The position numbers and the translations under genes were made by a program. This document shows, one piece after another, positions 1-7,279 of a stretch of 7,443 nt of DNA. Positions within the stretch are counted from its first letter, which is position 1. Each line of letters begins with the position of its first letter. The notes under the pieces are model-generated. The model saw only the letters and a program-made list of their open reading frames with translations. It was not told where the DNA came from and ran no database searches. This DNA is from Saprospiraceae bacterium (GTDB lineage Bacteria > Bacteroidota > Bacteroidia > Chitinophagales > Saprospiraceae), in contig JABDJE010000132.1 in the NCBI GenBank assembly GCA_013002625.1, positions 1-7,443 of the forward strand, read 5' to 3'.

Positions 1-1
1 T

Positions 2-2050
2 ACTATTCCTAATGGTAAGCTTACTAGAAATACTTTTACTTTCAAGAGTGACTATGATATCCATGACAGAATTAATGTTGGTATCAAAGGTAGTTACATC
101 AATACTGAAGGTAGAAACAGAAACATTACAGGTTACAACAATGGTAACCCAATGCAGGCATTTACGCAGTGGTGGCAAACTCAATTAGATGTTGAAAGAT
201 TGAAGAATGCTTACAGAGTAGATGGTACGCAGCAAACTTGGAATGCCGTAGGTCCAATCGTAGACGGTGACGGTAATCTAATCGAGTTTAATTCAGCGCC
301 TAACTTCTTTGATAATCCTTACTGGGTAAGAGATAATTACCTACAAGAGGATACAAGAAACAGATTTATTGGAGGTGCGAATATGACGATCGATCTTGCT
401 GAAGGTCTTTCACTTGCAGGAAGTATCGGTACTGATTTTTATCAGACTTCTGATATTGCTGGTATTCCAGTTGAATCAGTTGAAACTTCACTATACCAGG
501 AAAATGAATTTAGATTCAATGAAACCAACATGGAGGTTAGATTGAATTATAATACAAATCTATCTGACAGAGTATCGTTGAATGCCTTTGTCGGTGGTAA
601 CAGAATGCGTCAGTTGAGAAGAACAACATTTGCTTCTACGAATGGTGGATTGAGTCTTGATGGCTTCTACAACATTAGTAACTCAGCAAGTTCTCCAACA
701 GTAACAACAAATGAGTTTAACTGGGGTATTAACAGTGTGATGGGGTCCGCATCATTTGGATTCGACAACTGGTTATACTTAGATGTAACTGCAAGAAATG
801 ACTGGTCTTCTACATTACCAGAAGGCGAAAACAGCTACTTCTATCCATCAGTTACATTAAGTGCAGTGCTTTCTGAAAAACTATCAACTGATATAAGTAA
901 GTTGTCTTTCTTGAAAGTACGTGCTTCTTATGCTAAAGCTGGTAACGATGCACAACCATATCAATTATTTGATGTGTTTACGCCACTTGTACCTAACTTT
1001 GGCTCATTCCCTAGATATGGTGTACCTAACTCACAGAACAATCCATTCTTGAAGCCTGAAACAACAACAGAAATCGAGTTTGGTGTTGACGCTAGATTCT
1101 TCAATAACAGATTAGGAGTTGATATTGCATATTTCACAAGAAATACAAAAGATCAAATCTTCTCTGTACCAGCATCTGCTGCAACAGGTTATACTTCAAG
1201 AATTTTGAACTCTGGAGAAATGCAGAATTCAGGTATTGAATTACAACTATCAGCTACACCAGTTCAAACAAACAATTTCTCTTGGGATGTTGGAATTAAC
1301 GTATCCAAGTTGAGCAACGAAGTTGTAGCATTGGCTGACGGTGTTGAGTCTATCAACATGGGAGGTACTTGGGCTGCTGACTTAAGAGTTCAACAAGGTG
1401 TAACTTACATGGCATTATACGGTCAAGATTACGTATATGATGATGCAGGTAACAGATTGGTTGACGAAAACGGTAATTATCAATTTACAGCTGACAGAGT
1501 TTATTTAGGTTCTGCATTGGCTGACTGGATTGGTGGTGTTCGTACTGGAATTAACTACAAAGGATTTAGTTTAAGTGGTTTGGTTGACTTCCAATTTGGA
1601 GGTATCATGCACTCTACTTCACTACAGTGGTCTAAGTACTCTGGTATGCACCCTGAAACTGTTGAATACAACGGTCAGACTGACATCAGAGAAAACGGTA
1701 TGATCCTAGACGGTGTTAAGGAAGACGGAACAGCTAATGATATTCCAGTTGATCCTCAGACTTATTACCAAACATTCTGGAGAAGAGCAGCACCAAATGT
1801 ATTCTCTACAGACTTTGTTAAATTGAGAGAAATTGCTTTCGGTTACACAGTACCTAATTCAGCGCTTTCAAACACTGGTATTAGAGACGTAAATGTTAGC
1901 ATTATTGCAAGAAACGTTGCGATTTTACATTCAGACGTTCCTTTCATTGACCCTCAAGTAGTTACCGGTGCTGGTAATAGACAAGGACTAGAAAATGCTC
2001 AGGTTCCACCGACAAGATCTGTTGGTATAAGCCTTTCATTTAAATTATAA
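2..2050 (+). CDS. SusC/RagA-family TonB-dependent outer-membrane transporter, C-terminal part (5' end outside window)
   Basis: This is the beta-barrel half of a SusC/RagA-type transporter, which imports oligomeric nutrients across the outer membrane using TonB energy, with a SusD lipoprotein as lid. The frame is open from base 2, so the ATG at 152 is an internal methionine and not the start. About 682 residues are present. Family members usually have about 1000, so the signal peptide, carboxypeptidase-like domain, TonB box and most or all of the plug lie upstream. Family hallmarks visible include ARNDWSSTLP followed by SYFYPS (about bases 791-850), LKPETTTEIEFGVD (about 1051-1092), ATGYTSRILNSGEMQNSGIEL (1180-1242, spanning the typical 'N-G-E-N-G-IEL' turn) and the C-terminal barrel strand RSVGISLSFKL. 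The last residue is Leu, where many outer-membrane barrels end in Phe or Trp. susD follows 21 bp downstream, presumably in the same operon. The substrate cannot be inferred from this part alone. Confidence 0.95.
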   Translation, partial: TIPNGKLTRNTFTFKSDYDIHDRINVGIKGSYINTEGRNRNITGYNNGNPMQAFTQWWQTQLDVERLKNAYRVDGTQQTWNAVGPIVDGDGNLIEFNSAPNFFDNPYWVRDNYLQEDTRNRFIGGANMTIDLAEGLSLAGSIGTDFYQTSDIAGIPVESVETSLYQENEFRFNETNMEVRLNYNTNLSDRVSLNAFVGGNRMRQLRRTTFASTNGGLSLDGFYNISNSASSPTVTTNEFNWGINSVMGSASFGFDNWLYLDVTARNDWSSTLPEGENSYFYPSVTLSAVLSEKLSTDISKLSFLKVRASYAKAGNDAQPYQLFDVFTPLVPNFGSFPRYGVPNSQNNPFLKPETTTEIEFGVDARFFNNRLGVDIAYFTRNTKDQIFSVPASAATGYTSRILNSGEMQNSGIELQLSATPVQTNNFSWDVGINVSKLSNEVVALADGVESINMGGTWAADLRVQQGVTYMALYGQDYVYDDAGNRLVDENGNYQFTADRVYLGSALADWIGGVRTGINYKGFSLSGLVDFQFGGIMHSTSLQWSKYSGMHPETVEYNGQTDIRENGMILDGVKEDGTANDIPVDPQTYYQTFWRRAAPNVFSTDFVKLREIAFGYTVPNSALSNTGIRDVNVSIIARNVAILHSDVPFIDPQVVTGAGNRQGLENAQVPPTRSVGISLSFKL

Positions 2051-2071
2051 GATTCAAAAAAGTAGAAACAC

Positions 2072-3502
2072 ATGAAAAATTTAATAAATAAATTTTGGGT
2101 CTTTATGGCCATTGCAGTAGGACTGGGAATAACCAGCTGTAGTGATGTTACGGAATTAAATGTTGATCCGAACAGCCCGACAGCAGTGCCTGCTTCAAAC
2201 TTAGTAACTCAAGCTCAGTTTGCGCTTTACGACAGAATGCATTCTCGTGTATACAATGGAGAGTGGACGATGTTAATGGTGCAACATTGGGCACAAAATG
2301 AATATGCAGAAGAGTCTAGATACCTTGCAGACAGAAATACCTTTGATGGAACATGGGTAGCTTTTTACGCAAGTGTATTAAATGAATTGACTGCTGCAAA
2401 AGGAATTATTGAAGCTGATGAAAATATTCCTCCAGCTAGAAAAGCAAATCAGTTAGCCATCATTGAAGTATTAATGGTGGATGCATTTCATGCTGCAACG
2501 GATGCATGGGGAGATATTCCTTATACTCAGGCAATTAATCCTGAATTTCCAAACCCATCTTATGATTCACAGCAAGCAATCTACACTGATTTGTTAAGTA
2601 GATTAGATGCTGCGATTGGTAGCATGGATGCTTCTACGGGATCTTTCGATTCTGGAGATGTTATCTATGGCGGTGATGTGGCTTCTTGGAAAAAATTAGC
2701 GGCTTCAATTATGATGAGAATGGCAATGCGAATCTCTGACGTTGATGGTGCTACAGCTGCAACCTATGTAACGAGAGCAAACGATGCTGGCGTTCTAGAA
2801 AGTACTGCAGACAATGCCTTATTTGTATTTGATGCTGAACCAGATTTATCTAATCCTTTATACAGAGACAATACTCTGAATAACAGAGATGACTTTGCAG
2901 TAACAGATGTATTAATCGATCACCTAAAAGCTACTGGTGACCCGAGGTTAGAAGCTTATGCAGCTCTTACTCCTTCTGGTGACTATAATGGTATGCCTTA
3001 CGGATTGACAGATGCTGAAGCATTCGCACTTAAGAGTACGACTTCAAGACCATCTGACGCGGTTAGATCTGCAACTGCACCACATGTTGTTATGGATTTT
3101 GCAGAAGTTGCTTTCTTGAAAGCAGAAGCTGTTGAAAGAGGTATAATAGCTGGAGACGCTGCTGCTTACTATGACATGGGTGTAGCTGCTTCTATGGAAT
3201 ACTGGGGCTTCTCTGATGCTTCAGCTTTCTTGGCTGCTAATCCTTATGACGCTGCAAACTGGAAAGAGTCTATCGGTACCGCTAAATGGGTAGCATTCTA
3301 CATGAATGGTCCTCAAGCATGGTCCGAGTGGAGAAGATTGGATTATCCTCAGTTAGCTGTTCCAGCTGCTGCAAGTAATCCAGTTATTCCTGTAAGATTA
3401 CCTTATCCTGTTTCAGAAGAAACTAATAACGGTTCTTCCCTAAGCGCTACTACATCAAATATTGATGATATGAGCTCTAAGCTTTGGTGGGATGTTAACT
3501 AA
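2072..3502 (+). CDS. SusD/RagB-family nutrient-binding outer-membrane lipoprotein
   Basis: This is a 476-residue surface lipoprotein that caps the SusC barrel and captures substrate. The ATG start is supported by a signal peptide (Lys-Asn N-region, hydrophobic residues 8-20) ending in a lipobox I-T-S-C with the lipidated Cys at 23. The +2/+3 residues Ser-Asp resemble the acidic surface-export signals of Bacteroidota lipoproteins. The sequence fits the SusD-like_2 branch more than classical SusD. Evidence for this is L-N-V-D-P-N-S-P-T near residues 29-37, WKKLAASIMMRMAMRIS at 206-222, GDPR at 289-292, the helix DFAEVAFLKAEA at 342-353, ASMEYWG at 373-379 and AWSEWRR at 416-422. The length is typical. 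It lies 21 bp after susC with no recognisable Shine-Dalgarno, as is usual in this phylum, and is followed by a strong terminator, so it is probably the last gene of the susCD unit. No enzyme gene nearby hints at the ligand. Confidence 0.95.
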   Translation: MKNLINKFWVFMAIAVGLGITSCSDVTELNVDPNSPTAVPASNLVTQAQFALYDRMHSRVYNGEWTMLMVQHWAQNEYAEESRYLADRNTFDGTWVAFYASVLNELTAAKGIIEADENIPPARKANQLAIIEVLMVDAFHAATDAWGDIPYTQAINPEFPNPSYDSQQAIYTDLLSRLDAAIGSMDASTGSFDSGDVIYGGDVASWKKLAASIMMRMAMRISDVDGATAATYVTRANDAGVLESTADNALFVFDAEPDLSNPLYRDNTLNNRDDFAVTDVLIDHLKATGDPRLEAYAALTPSGDYNGMPYGLTDAEAFALKSTTSRPSDAVRSATAPHVVMDFAEVAFLKAEAVERGIIAGDAAAYYDMGVAASMEYWGFSDASAFLAANPYDAANWKESIGTAKWVAFYMNGPQAWSEWRRLDYPQLAVPAAASNPVIPVRLPYPVSEETNNGSSLSATTSNIDDMSSKLWWDVN

Positions 3503-3525
3503 ACATAGTTTTAAATAAATTTATA

Positions 3526-3561
3526 GAAGCCTGAACCTTTTGCTTGGTTTGGGCTTCTTTT
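3526..3561 (+). terminator. Rho-independent terminator after susD
   Basis: The left arm gaagcctgaacc (3526-3537) pairs with the right arm ggtttgggcttc (3546-3557) over 12 base pairs with two G-U wobbles and no mismatch. The loop is 8 nt (3538-3545), and the stem is followed by tttt and then an A/T-rich run. It starts 23 bp after the susD stop and should end the susCD transcript. Its right arm ends only seven bases before the ATG of the next gene, so it also occupies that gene's immediate 5' region. Confidence 0.85.
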
Positions 3562-3564
3562 ATT

Positions 3565-4674
3565 ATGCCACGTTACTATCTATATATCATCTTGATTCTG
3601 TCAGCCCTAATTCTGACTTGCTGTACCGAAGATGAACCAACCGGTTCAGGGCCTAATCAGATTCCATCTCTATACGATGTAGAAAGGTTTGAATTTCAAT
3701 CAAAGACATTTCTAAAGGTTGAGAGCAATGCCTATGGATTTGTCATCATATTTGAATTAACAGACGAAATGGCTAACCATACCTTTGAAGCATCGGTCGA
3801 AATATTCCCCAGCATTCTAAAAGATGAAGAAGGGGGGCACTGGAACATCTTTGGTGAATGTATAAGCGGACCCTTTGAAGGTCAAAGACTAAAGGCTACA
3901 AATGCAACTTATGCTTATTGGTTTACCTGGATAAACTTATTTGAAAACTATTGGTTCAACGGCGAAATAAAAATGAATAATCCCATTCCAGTGGATGACC
4001 CCAGTTGGAATATATCAACCGACTATGTCAATGAAGGTGCTATTTTTGATGCCATTCCTTCAATTGATGACCCACAATTTGAGACCCTGTCCTTCAAAGA
4101 ATGTTTAGAGAATTATAATTTTCTTTCCGAAAATGATCTCGTAATTGTAGCTTCATTAAATGGAGAAACAAAAGTTTATCCAATCAAGATATTGGATCAT
4201 CATGAAATAGTTAATGACTTACTGGGCGGCGAACCGATTGTGGTCTCATACGCACCTTATACTGGATCTCCTGCTGTTCATCTTGGCAATTATAAAAATG
4301 AAGAATACACCTTTGGTGTGAGTGGGCAGGTATACATGAATAATATGTTATTATTCGATAGACAGACATTTAGCTTCTGGTCTCAATTACTCAATAGGGT
4401 AGTCACAGGCGAGTTGTTAGGTGCTGAATTGCAGCCAGTAAGTTTTGTACAACTTAAATGGGGTACCTGGAAAAATGCAGCGGACAATTACACTATCTTA
4501 AGCGAAGACCAAGGATTTGAAAAGGACTATAGAACACCAAAGTTTGATAATTATATTGCAAATGATAGTTTCATACCTTTTGATGTACCAGTAGCTGATG
4601 ATTCGCAGCTGAACAAATCCCTGTTTTATGGCCTCAGTATAGCTAATGAAGTGAGGTTATATCAAGAGCCGTAA
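3565..4674 (+). CDS. DUF3179-like lipoprotein A (divergent; signature cysteines missing)
   Basis: This is a predicted 369-residue lipoprotein of unknown function. I chose ATG 3565 over an in-frame TTG at 3544 because the TTG lies inside the terminator hairpin. The ATG also gives a clean signal peptide (hydrophobic residues 5-18) ending at Cys19/Cys20, followed by acidic T-E-D-E. Residues about 160-369 resemble DUF3179. Visible pieces are A-I-P-S-I-D-D-P (163-170), LNGETKVYPIKILDHHEIVND (198-218), GVSGQVYMNNMLLFDRQT (251-268), FWSQL (271-275), TGELLGAEL (281-289) and a C-terminal KDYRTPKFDNYI segment (320-331). Where typical members carry a Y-C-P-L-C-G motif, this protein reads YAPYTGS (229-235), so both cysteines are lost. 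An N-terminal block (about 87-128, with W93, G102, G106 and L109) looks like a second, degenerate copy of the W272/G282/G286/L289 block. A related lipoprotein follows 79 bp downstream. No biochemical role for the family is established to my knowledge. Confidence 0.8.
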   Translation: MPRYYLYIILILSALILTCCTEDEPTGSGPNQIPSLYDVERFEFQSKTFLKVESNAYGFVIIFELTDEMANHTFEASVEIFPSILKDEEGGHWNIFGECISGPFEGQRLKATNATYAYWFTWINLFENYWFNGEIKMNNPIPVDDPSWNISTDYVNEGAIFDAIPSIDDPQFETLSFKECLENYNFLSENDLVIVASLNGETKVYPIKILDHHEIVNDLLGGEPIVVSYAPYTGSPAVHLGNYKNEEYTFGVSGQVYMNNMLLFDRQTFSFWSQLLNRVVTGELLGAELQPVSFVQLKWGTWKNAADNYTILSEDQGFEKDYRTPKFDNYIANDSFIPFDVPVADDSQLNKSLFYGLSIANEVRLYQEP

Positions 4675-4753
4675 TATATTCATTTGCGCTTTGTCGTTCA
4701 AAATACGGTTTCAATAGCGAATTCCTTTTAAATTGCGATATACATGTAATCAT

Positions 4754-5557
4754 ATGAGATTCCTAAGCTTGTTACTTGTCCTGTCTATGTTTATGGCTTG
4801 TTCAGATGATACTGAACAGATAACTCAAACTCAAGAGGAAGAATCTGTTCGAAACACGGATTGGGATCCTTGTGATTCTCCTTACAGAGACCAGGGCTAT
4901 ATCTATGAAAGAAATAATCAAACCTACCTATGGGCTGGAGAAGACAGCACATGGCATTTCAATATTACAGATTGGGAATTAAATGAGTGCAATTTAAAAT
5001 ATGGCTTAGGGCGGGAATCATTTCCTGCCTTAATGGATCCTCAGTATGTGAATATCTCGGATGTCACGAATAAATATGCTGATTCAGAACAGTGTCTGGT
5101 TTTGTATTCCGTTAACACCACCAAGGTTTATCCATATCAGGATATGATTCGGTATGAAGTGATCAATGAAGTAAGTGATGGTAGTCCAGTGATGATTGCA
5201 TATTGCGTACTTGCCGACCTCGGAGCAATATATACGAGAAATTACTGCGGACATACGCTCACATTTGCATTAACAGGATATACTTATTACGAGCCTGAAG
5301 TCTGGGGTGGATTGGATGCCTTTGTGTTATGGGACCGCGATACAGAAAGCCTGTGGTGGCCGCTTATCGATAAGGCTATTTCAGGTAATCTTCATGGCAC
5401 ATTATTAGAAAAACACGACGAAGGCAATTGGGAAATATTGAGGTGGTCGGAAATTAAAGAAAGATTTCCTTCAGCACAGGTCATACAATCCGGGCAAGAT
5501 CAGCCGGTGCCATCGGACTATCCACGGATTCCTTCGACACAATTGAATTGTAACTAA
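4754..5557 (+). CDS. DUF3179-like lipoprotein B (divergent, shorter)
   Basis: This is a predicted 267-residue lipoprotein of unknown function, related to its upstream neighbour. ATG 4754 is preferred over an in-frame TTG at 4733 because it gives a short, typical lipoprotein signal peptide (R2, hydrophobic 3-15) with Cys16 followed by S-D-D-T-E, an acidic stretch like Bacteroidota surface-export signals. The DUF3179-like part runs from about residue 87. It includes SFPALMDPQYV (89-99), VYSVNTTKVYP (117-127 region), V-M-I-A-Y-C-V-L (146-153), FVLWDRDTESLWWPL (190-204), ISGNLHGTLLE (209-219) and WSEIKERFPSAQVI (231-244). The W-H-E-I-V-N-D motif of the family is replaced by IRYEVINE (132-139), so the His is gone. 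The first Cys of Y-C-P-L-C survives (C151) but the second is Ala. Extra cysteines at 40, 79, 114, 165 and 266 could form disulfides. The following barrel gene begins one codon after the stop. Family assignment is by motif reading only. Confidence 0.75.
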   Translation: MRFLSLLLVLSMFMACSDDTEQITQTQEEESVRNTDWDPCDSPYRDQGYIYERNNQTYLWAGEDSTWHFNITDWELNECNLKYGLGRESFPALMDPQYVNISDVTNKYADSEQCLVLYSVNTTKVYPYQDMIRYEVINEVSDGSPVMIAYCVLADLGAIYTRNYCGHTLTFALTGYTYYEPEVWGGLDAFVLWDRDTESLWWPLIDKAISGNLHGTLLEKHDEGNWEILRWSEIKERFPSAQVIQSGQDQPVPSDYPRIPSTQLNCN

Positions 5558-5560
5558 CCC

Positions 5561-6238
5561 TTGTTATCAATTCCCACAACCACCTATTTTATAAAAAGGA
5601 AATGGCTTTTCTTTTTTCTTGGCTCCGTTCTAATACTAGTCAATGCATCTGAGGCCAATGCACAGCATTTCAAGTTCGCTGTTCACGGAGGCATAGGGTT
5701 ATCGCAGGTTGACGGAGATAAAATAAGTGGTTTCAATAAATTTGTTTATGATATTGGGCTAGAGGGCAGTTATCAGCTATCTTTTAGAAATGAATTTGCT
5801 GTGGTCCAAAGTATTACAAGATTTGGATCAAGTACCTCAGAAAATTTTCCAAATTCAGCGCAGGACTATTTTGTTGAATTGTCACTTACTTCAGCAAATA
5901 TTCTTTTTGCGTTCAGACATAACGTTGGACTTCAAAGCAAAAGAGATGAAGTACGATCAACAATAAGTTTTGGCTTAAAAGTACATCAACTCATTTCTTC
6001 TGATTGGGATGTAAAATATAATCCACGCGCTGGAAATAAAGACATTCAAATTGATGGCTTGAAGGACAGGTTTCTAAGTACAGCAGTAGAGTACAGTATT
6101 CACGCTGGAAAAGGGGTATTCTTATATTCTACGATGGATATCGTTTTGCAAAGTATTGCAAGCGATGAAGAAAGTAATGGCTTGGTCAAGGGCCTCATAC
6201 CTTATTACTTTGTTATGGGCGTTAAGTATCAGATATAA
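5561..6238 (+). CDS. Predicted small outer-membrane beta-barrel protein (PorT-like type), TTG start
   Basis: The product is about 225 residues and is probably an 8- or 10-stranded outer-membrane barrel. It has a basic N-region (K12-R13-K14), a hydrophobic core (15-27) and an A-N-A signal-peptidase I site at 32-34, so the mature protein begins QHFKF. Alternating polar and hydrophobic strands follow, and the segment GGIGLSQVDGDKISGFNKF (43-61) is typical of small Bacteroidota barrel proteins. The mature protein ends YYFVMGVKYQI, a plausible last strand. The start is the weak point. The frame has no ATG until residue 192, so TTG at 5561 is the best candidate, three bases after the preceding stop and with no visible ribosome-binding site. 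Reinitiation or coupling to the upstream lipoprotein gene is likely. An ATT at 5570 or a mutated start cannot be excluded. No specific function is recognised; its neighbours suggest work at the outer membrane with the DUF3179-like lipoproteins. Confidence 0.7.
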   Translation: MLSIPTTTYFIKRKWLFFFLGSVLILVNASEANAQHFKFAVHGGIGLSQVDGDKISGFNKFVYDIGLEGSYQLSFRNEFAVVQSITRFGSSTSENFPNSAQDYFVELSLTSANILFAFRHNVGLQSKRDEVRSTISFGLKVHQLISSDWDVKYNPRAGNKDIQIDGLKDRFLSTAVEYSIHAGKGVFLYSTMDIVLQSIASDEESNGLVKGLIPYYFVMGVKYQI

Positions 6239-6241
6239 TTG
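6209..6241 (+). promoter_or_regulatory. Candidate promoter for the xerC-like gene
   Basis: TTTG (6209-6212) and TATAATTG (6234-6241, one mismatch to TAnnTTTG) are 21 bp apart, within the usual spacing of Bacteroidota housekeeping promoters. They overlap the last codons of the barrel gene and would place a start site near 6248, about 35 bases before the recombinase ATG. In A/T-rich DNA such matches arise by chance, so this is tentative. Confidence 0.3.
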
Positions 6242-6281
6242 GAATGATTTGTGTAATTAACATATTAGATTTTTATTTAAT

Positions 6282-7184
6282 ATGAATGAAACATTAATCG
6301 AGCAGTTTGCAGCGTACCTCAGCCACGAGAAACGCTATTCACCGCGCACAGTACAGGCGTACACGGCTGATTTGTTTCAATTCAGGGACTTTCTAATAAC
6401 CCAATATGGTGAACTTCAAATTGCCAAACTTACGCACCTGCATCTCAGATCCTGGATGGTACAATTACATAATGACGGTGTGTCCCCCAGAACTATCAAT
6501 CGAAAGATTTCATGCTTGCGTTCATTTTTTAATTATTTAAAAAGAGAAAGAAGAGTAAAGCGTAATCCCTGTCTTAAATTAATTGCGCCTAAGGTATCCA
6601 AGAAATTGCCAGCTTTTATTCAGGAAAACGTAATCCAGGCATTATTCGATGTTATCCTTCCAGATGATTTTGAGGAAGTACGCAATAGGTTGGTTCTTGA
6701 GGTGCTGTACATGACTGGAATGCGGCGAAGTGAACTGATTCAACTCAGAGATCGGGATATCGACTTACAGAAATTACAAATTAAAGTTTTAGGTAAAGGG
6801 AATAAGGAGCGCTTGTTGCCTTTTGGTGAAAAATTAAAGAAGAAGCTATTGAGGTATTTGGAATTGCGGAAGTGTTATTTTGAAGGTACAAGAATTGATG
6901 ATTTCTTCTTTGTCACGAACAAAGGTGTTCAGTTATACCCTAAATGGGTTTATAATACAGCGGTGCGCTACATATCGAGCGTTACAACCAGCAATAATAA
7001 GTCTCCCCATACACTGCGTCATAGTTTTGCTACGCACCTGATGAATGGTGGGGCCGACCTGAATGCTGTCAAGGAATTACTTGGCCATGCAAATCTTGCT
7101 GCAACGCAGGTGTATACACACAATTCGATTGAAAAATTGAAAGAAATTTATAGATTTGCACATCCCAAAGCGGCTCTCAAATAA
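6282..7184 (+). CDS. xerC: Tyrosine recombinase of the XerC/XerD family
   Basis: This is a complete 300-residue site-specific recombinase, the usual length for Xer proteins, which resolve chromosome dimers at dif during division. The N-terminal SAM-like core-binding domain covers about residues 1-88, with the family pattern YLSHEKRYSPRTVQAYTADL (12-31) and SPRTINRKISCLRSFFNYL (68-86). The catalytic domain follows. All catalytic residues are present: R148 (in TGMRRSEL), K172 (in GKGNKER), H243 and R246 (in PHTLRHSFATHL), H269 (in LLGHA) and the nucleophile Y278 (in QVYTH). The ATG at 6282 is preceded by A/T-rich sequence with no Shine-Dalgarno, and the gene starts 43 bp after the barrel gene. 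Its position just upstream of tRNA-Thr and tRNA-Tyr matches a housekeeping arrangement I recall from many Bacteroidota, so I read it as chromosomal Xer and not a mobile-element integrase. The choice between XerC and XerD is not certain from sequence alone. Confidence 0.9.
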   Translation: MNETLIEQFAAYLSHEKRYSPRTVQAYTADLFQFRDFLITQYGELQIAKLTHLHLRSWMVQLHNDGVSPRTINRKISCLRSFFNYLKRERRVKRNPCLKLIAPKVSKKLPAFIQENVIQALFDVILPDDFEEVRNRLVLEVLYMTGMRRSELIQLRDRDIDLQKLQIKVLGKGNKERLLPFGEKLKKKLLRYLELRKCYFEGTRIDDFFFVTNKGVQLYPKWVYNTAVRYISSVTTSNNKSPHTLRHSFATHLMNGGADLNAVKELLGHANLAATQVYTHNSIEKLKEIYRFAHPKAALK

Positions 7185-7209
7185 TTTTTAAAAATAATAT
7201 GAGAGAGTG

Positions 7210-7240
7210 TTTACATATATCTAAAAAAAGGCTATTTTTG
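7210..7240 (+). promoter_or_regulatory. Promoter of the tRNA operon
   Basis: TATTTTTG (7233-7240) is a perfect match to the Bacteroidota -7 element TAnnTTTG. Nineteen bases upstream, TTTA (7210-7213) is a one-mismatch -33 element. Transcription would begin near 7246-7248, giving a leader of roughly 33 nt before tRNA-Thr. The intergenic stretch 7185-7279 holds no other credible feature. Confidence 0.65.
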
Positions 7241-7279
7241 CATTCGCTTTGAAGAAAGCCTACTAGATCATTGACATAT

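Noticed and set aside
152..154. ATG at 152 as the start of the SusC-like gene
   Set aside because: The frame is open to the left edge and encodes SusC-like sequence before it, and a mature transporter cannot start there without signal peptide and plug.
3544..3564. Extended TTG start for lipoprotein A
   Set aside because: The TTG falls inside the terminator loop, and the extension only adds residues before an already complete signal peptide.
4733..4753. Extended TTG start for lipoprotein B
   Set aside because: ATG 4754 gives a normal short lipoprotein signal peptide, and the extra seven residues add nothing to it.
4675..4753. Promoter or terminator between the two DUF3179-like genes
   Set aside because: I found no -33/-7 pair with proper spacing and only a weak cgct/agcg pairing with a loop of more than 20 bases.
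7184..7200. A/T palindrome ATTTTTAAAAAT just after the recombinase stop, as a terminator
   Set aside because: It is entirely A/T with no loop and no G/C stem, so it is unlikely to terminate transcription.
7199..7252. Short open frame of 17 codons starting with ATG
   Set aside because: It overlaps the tRNA promoter, has no ribosome-binding site and no recognisable sequence.
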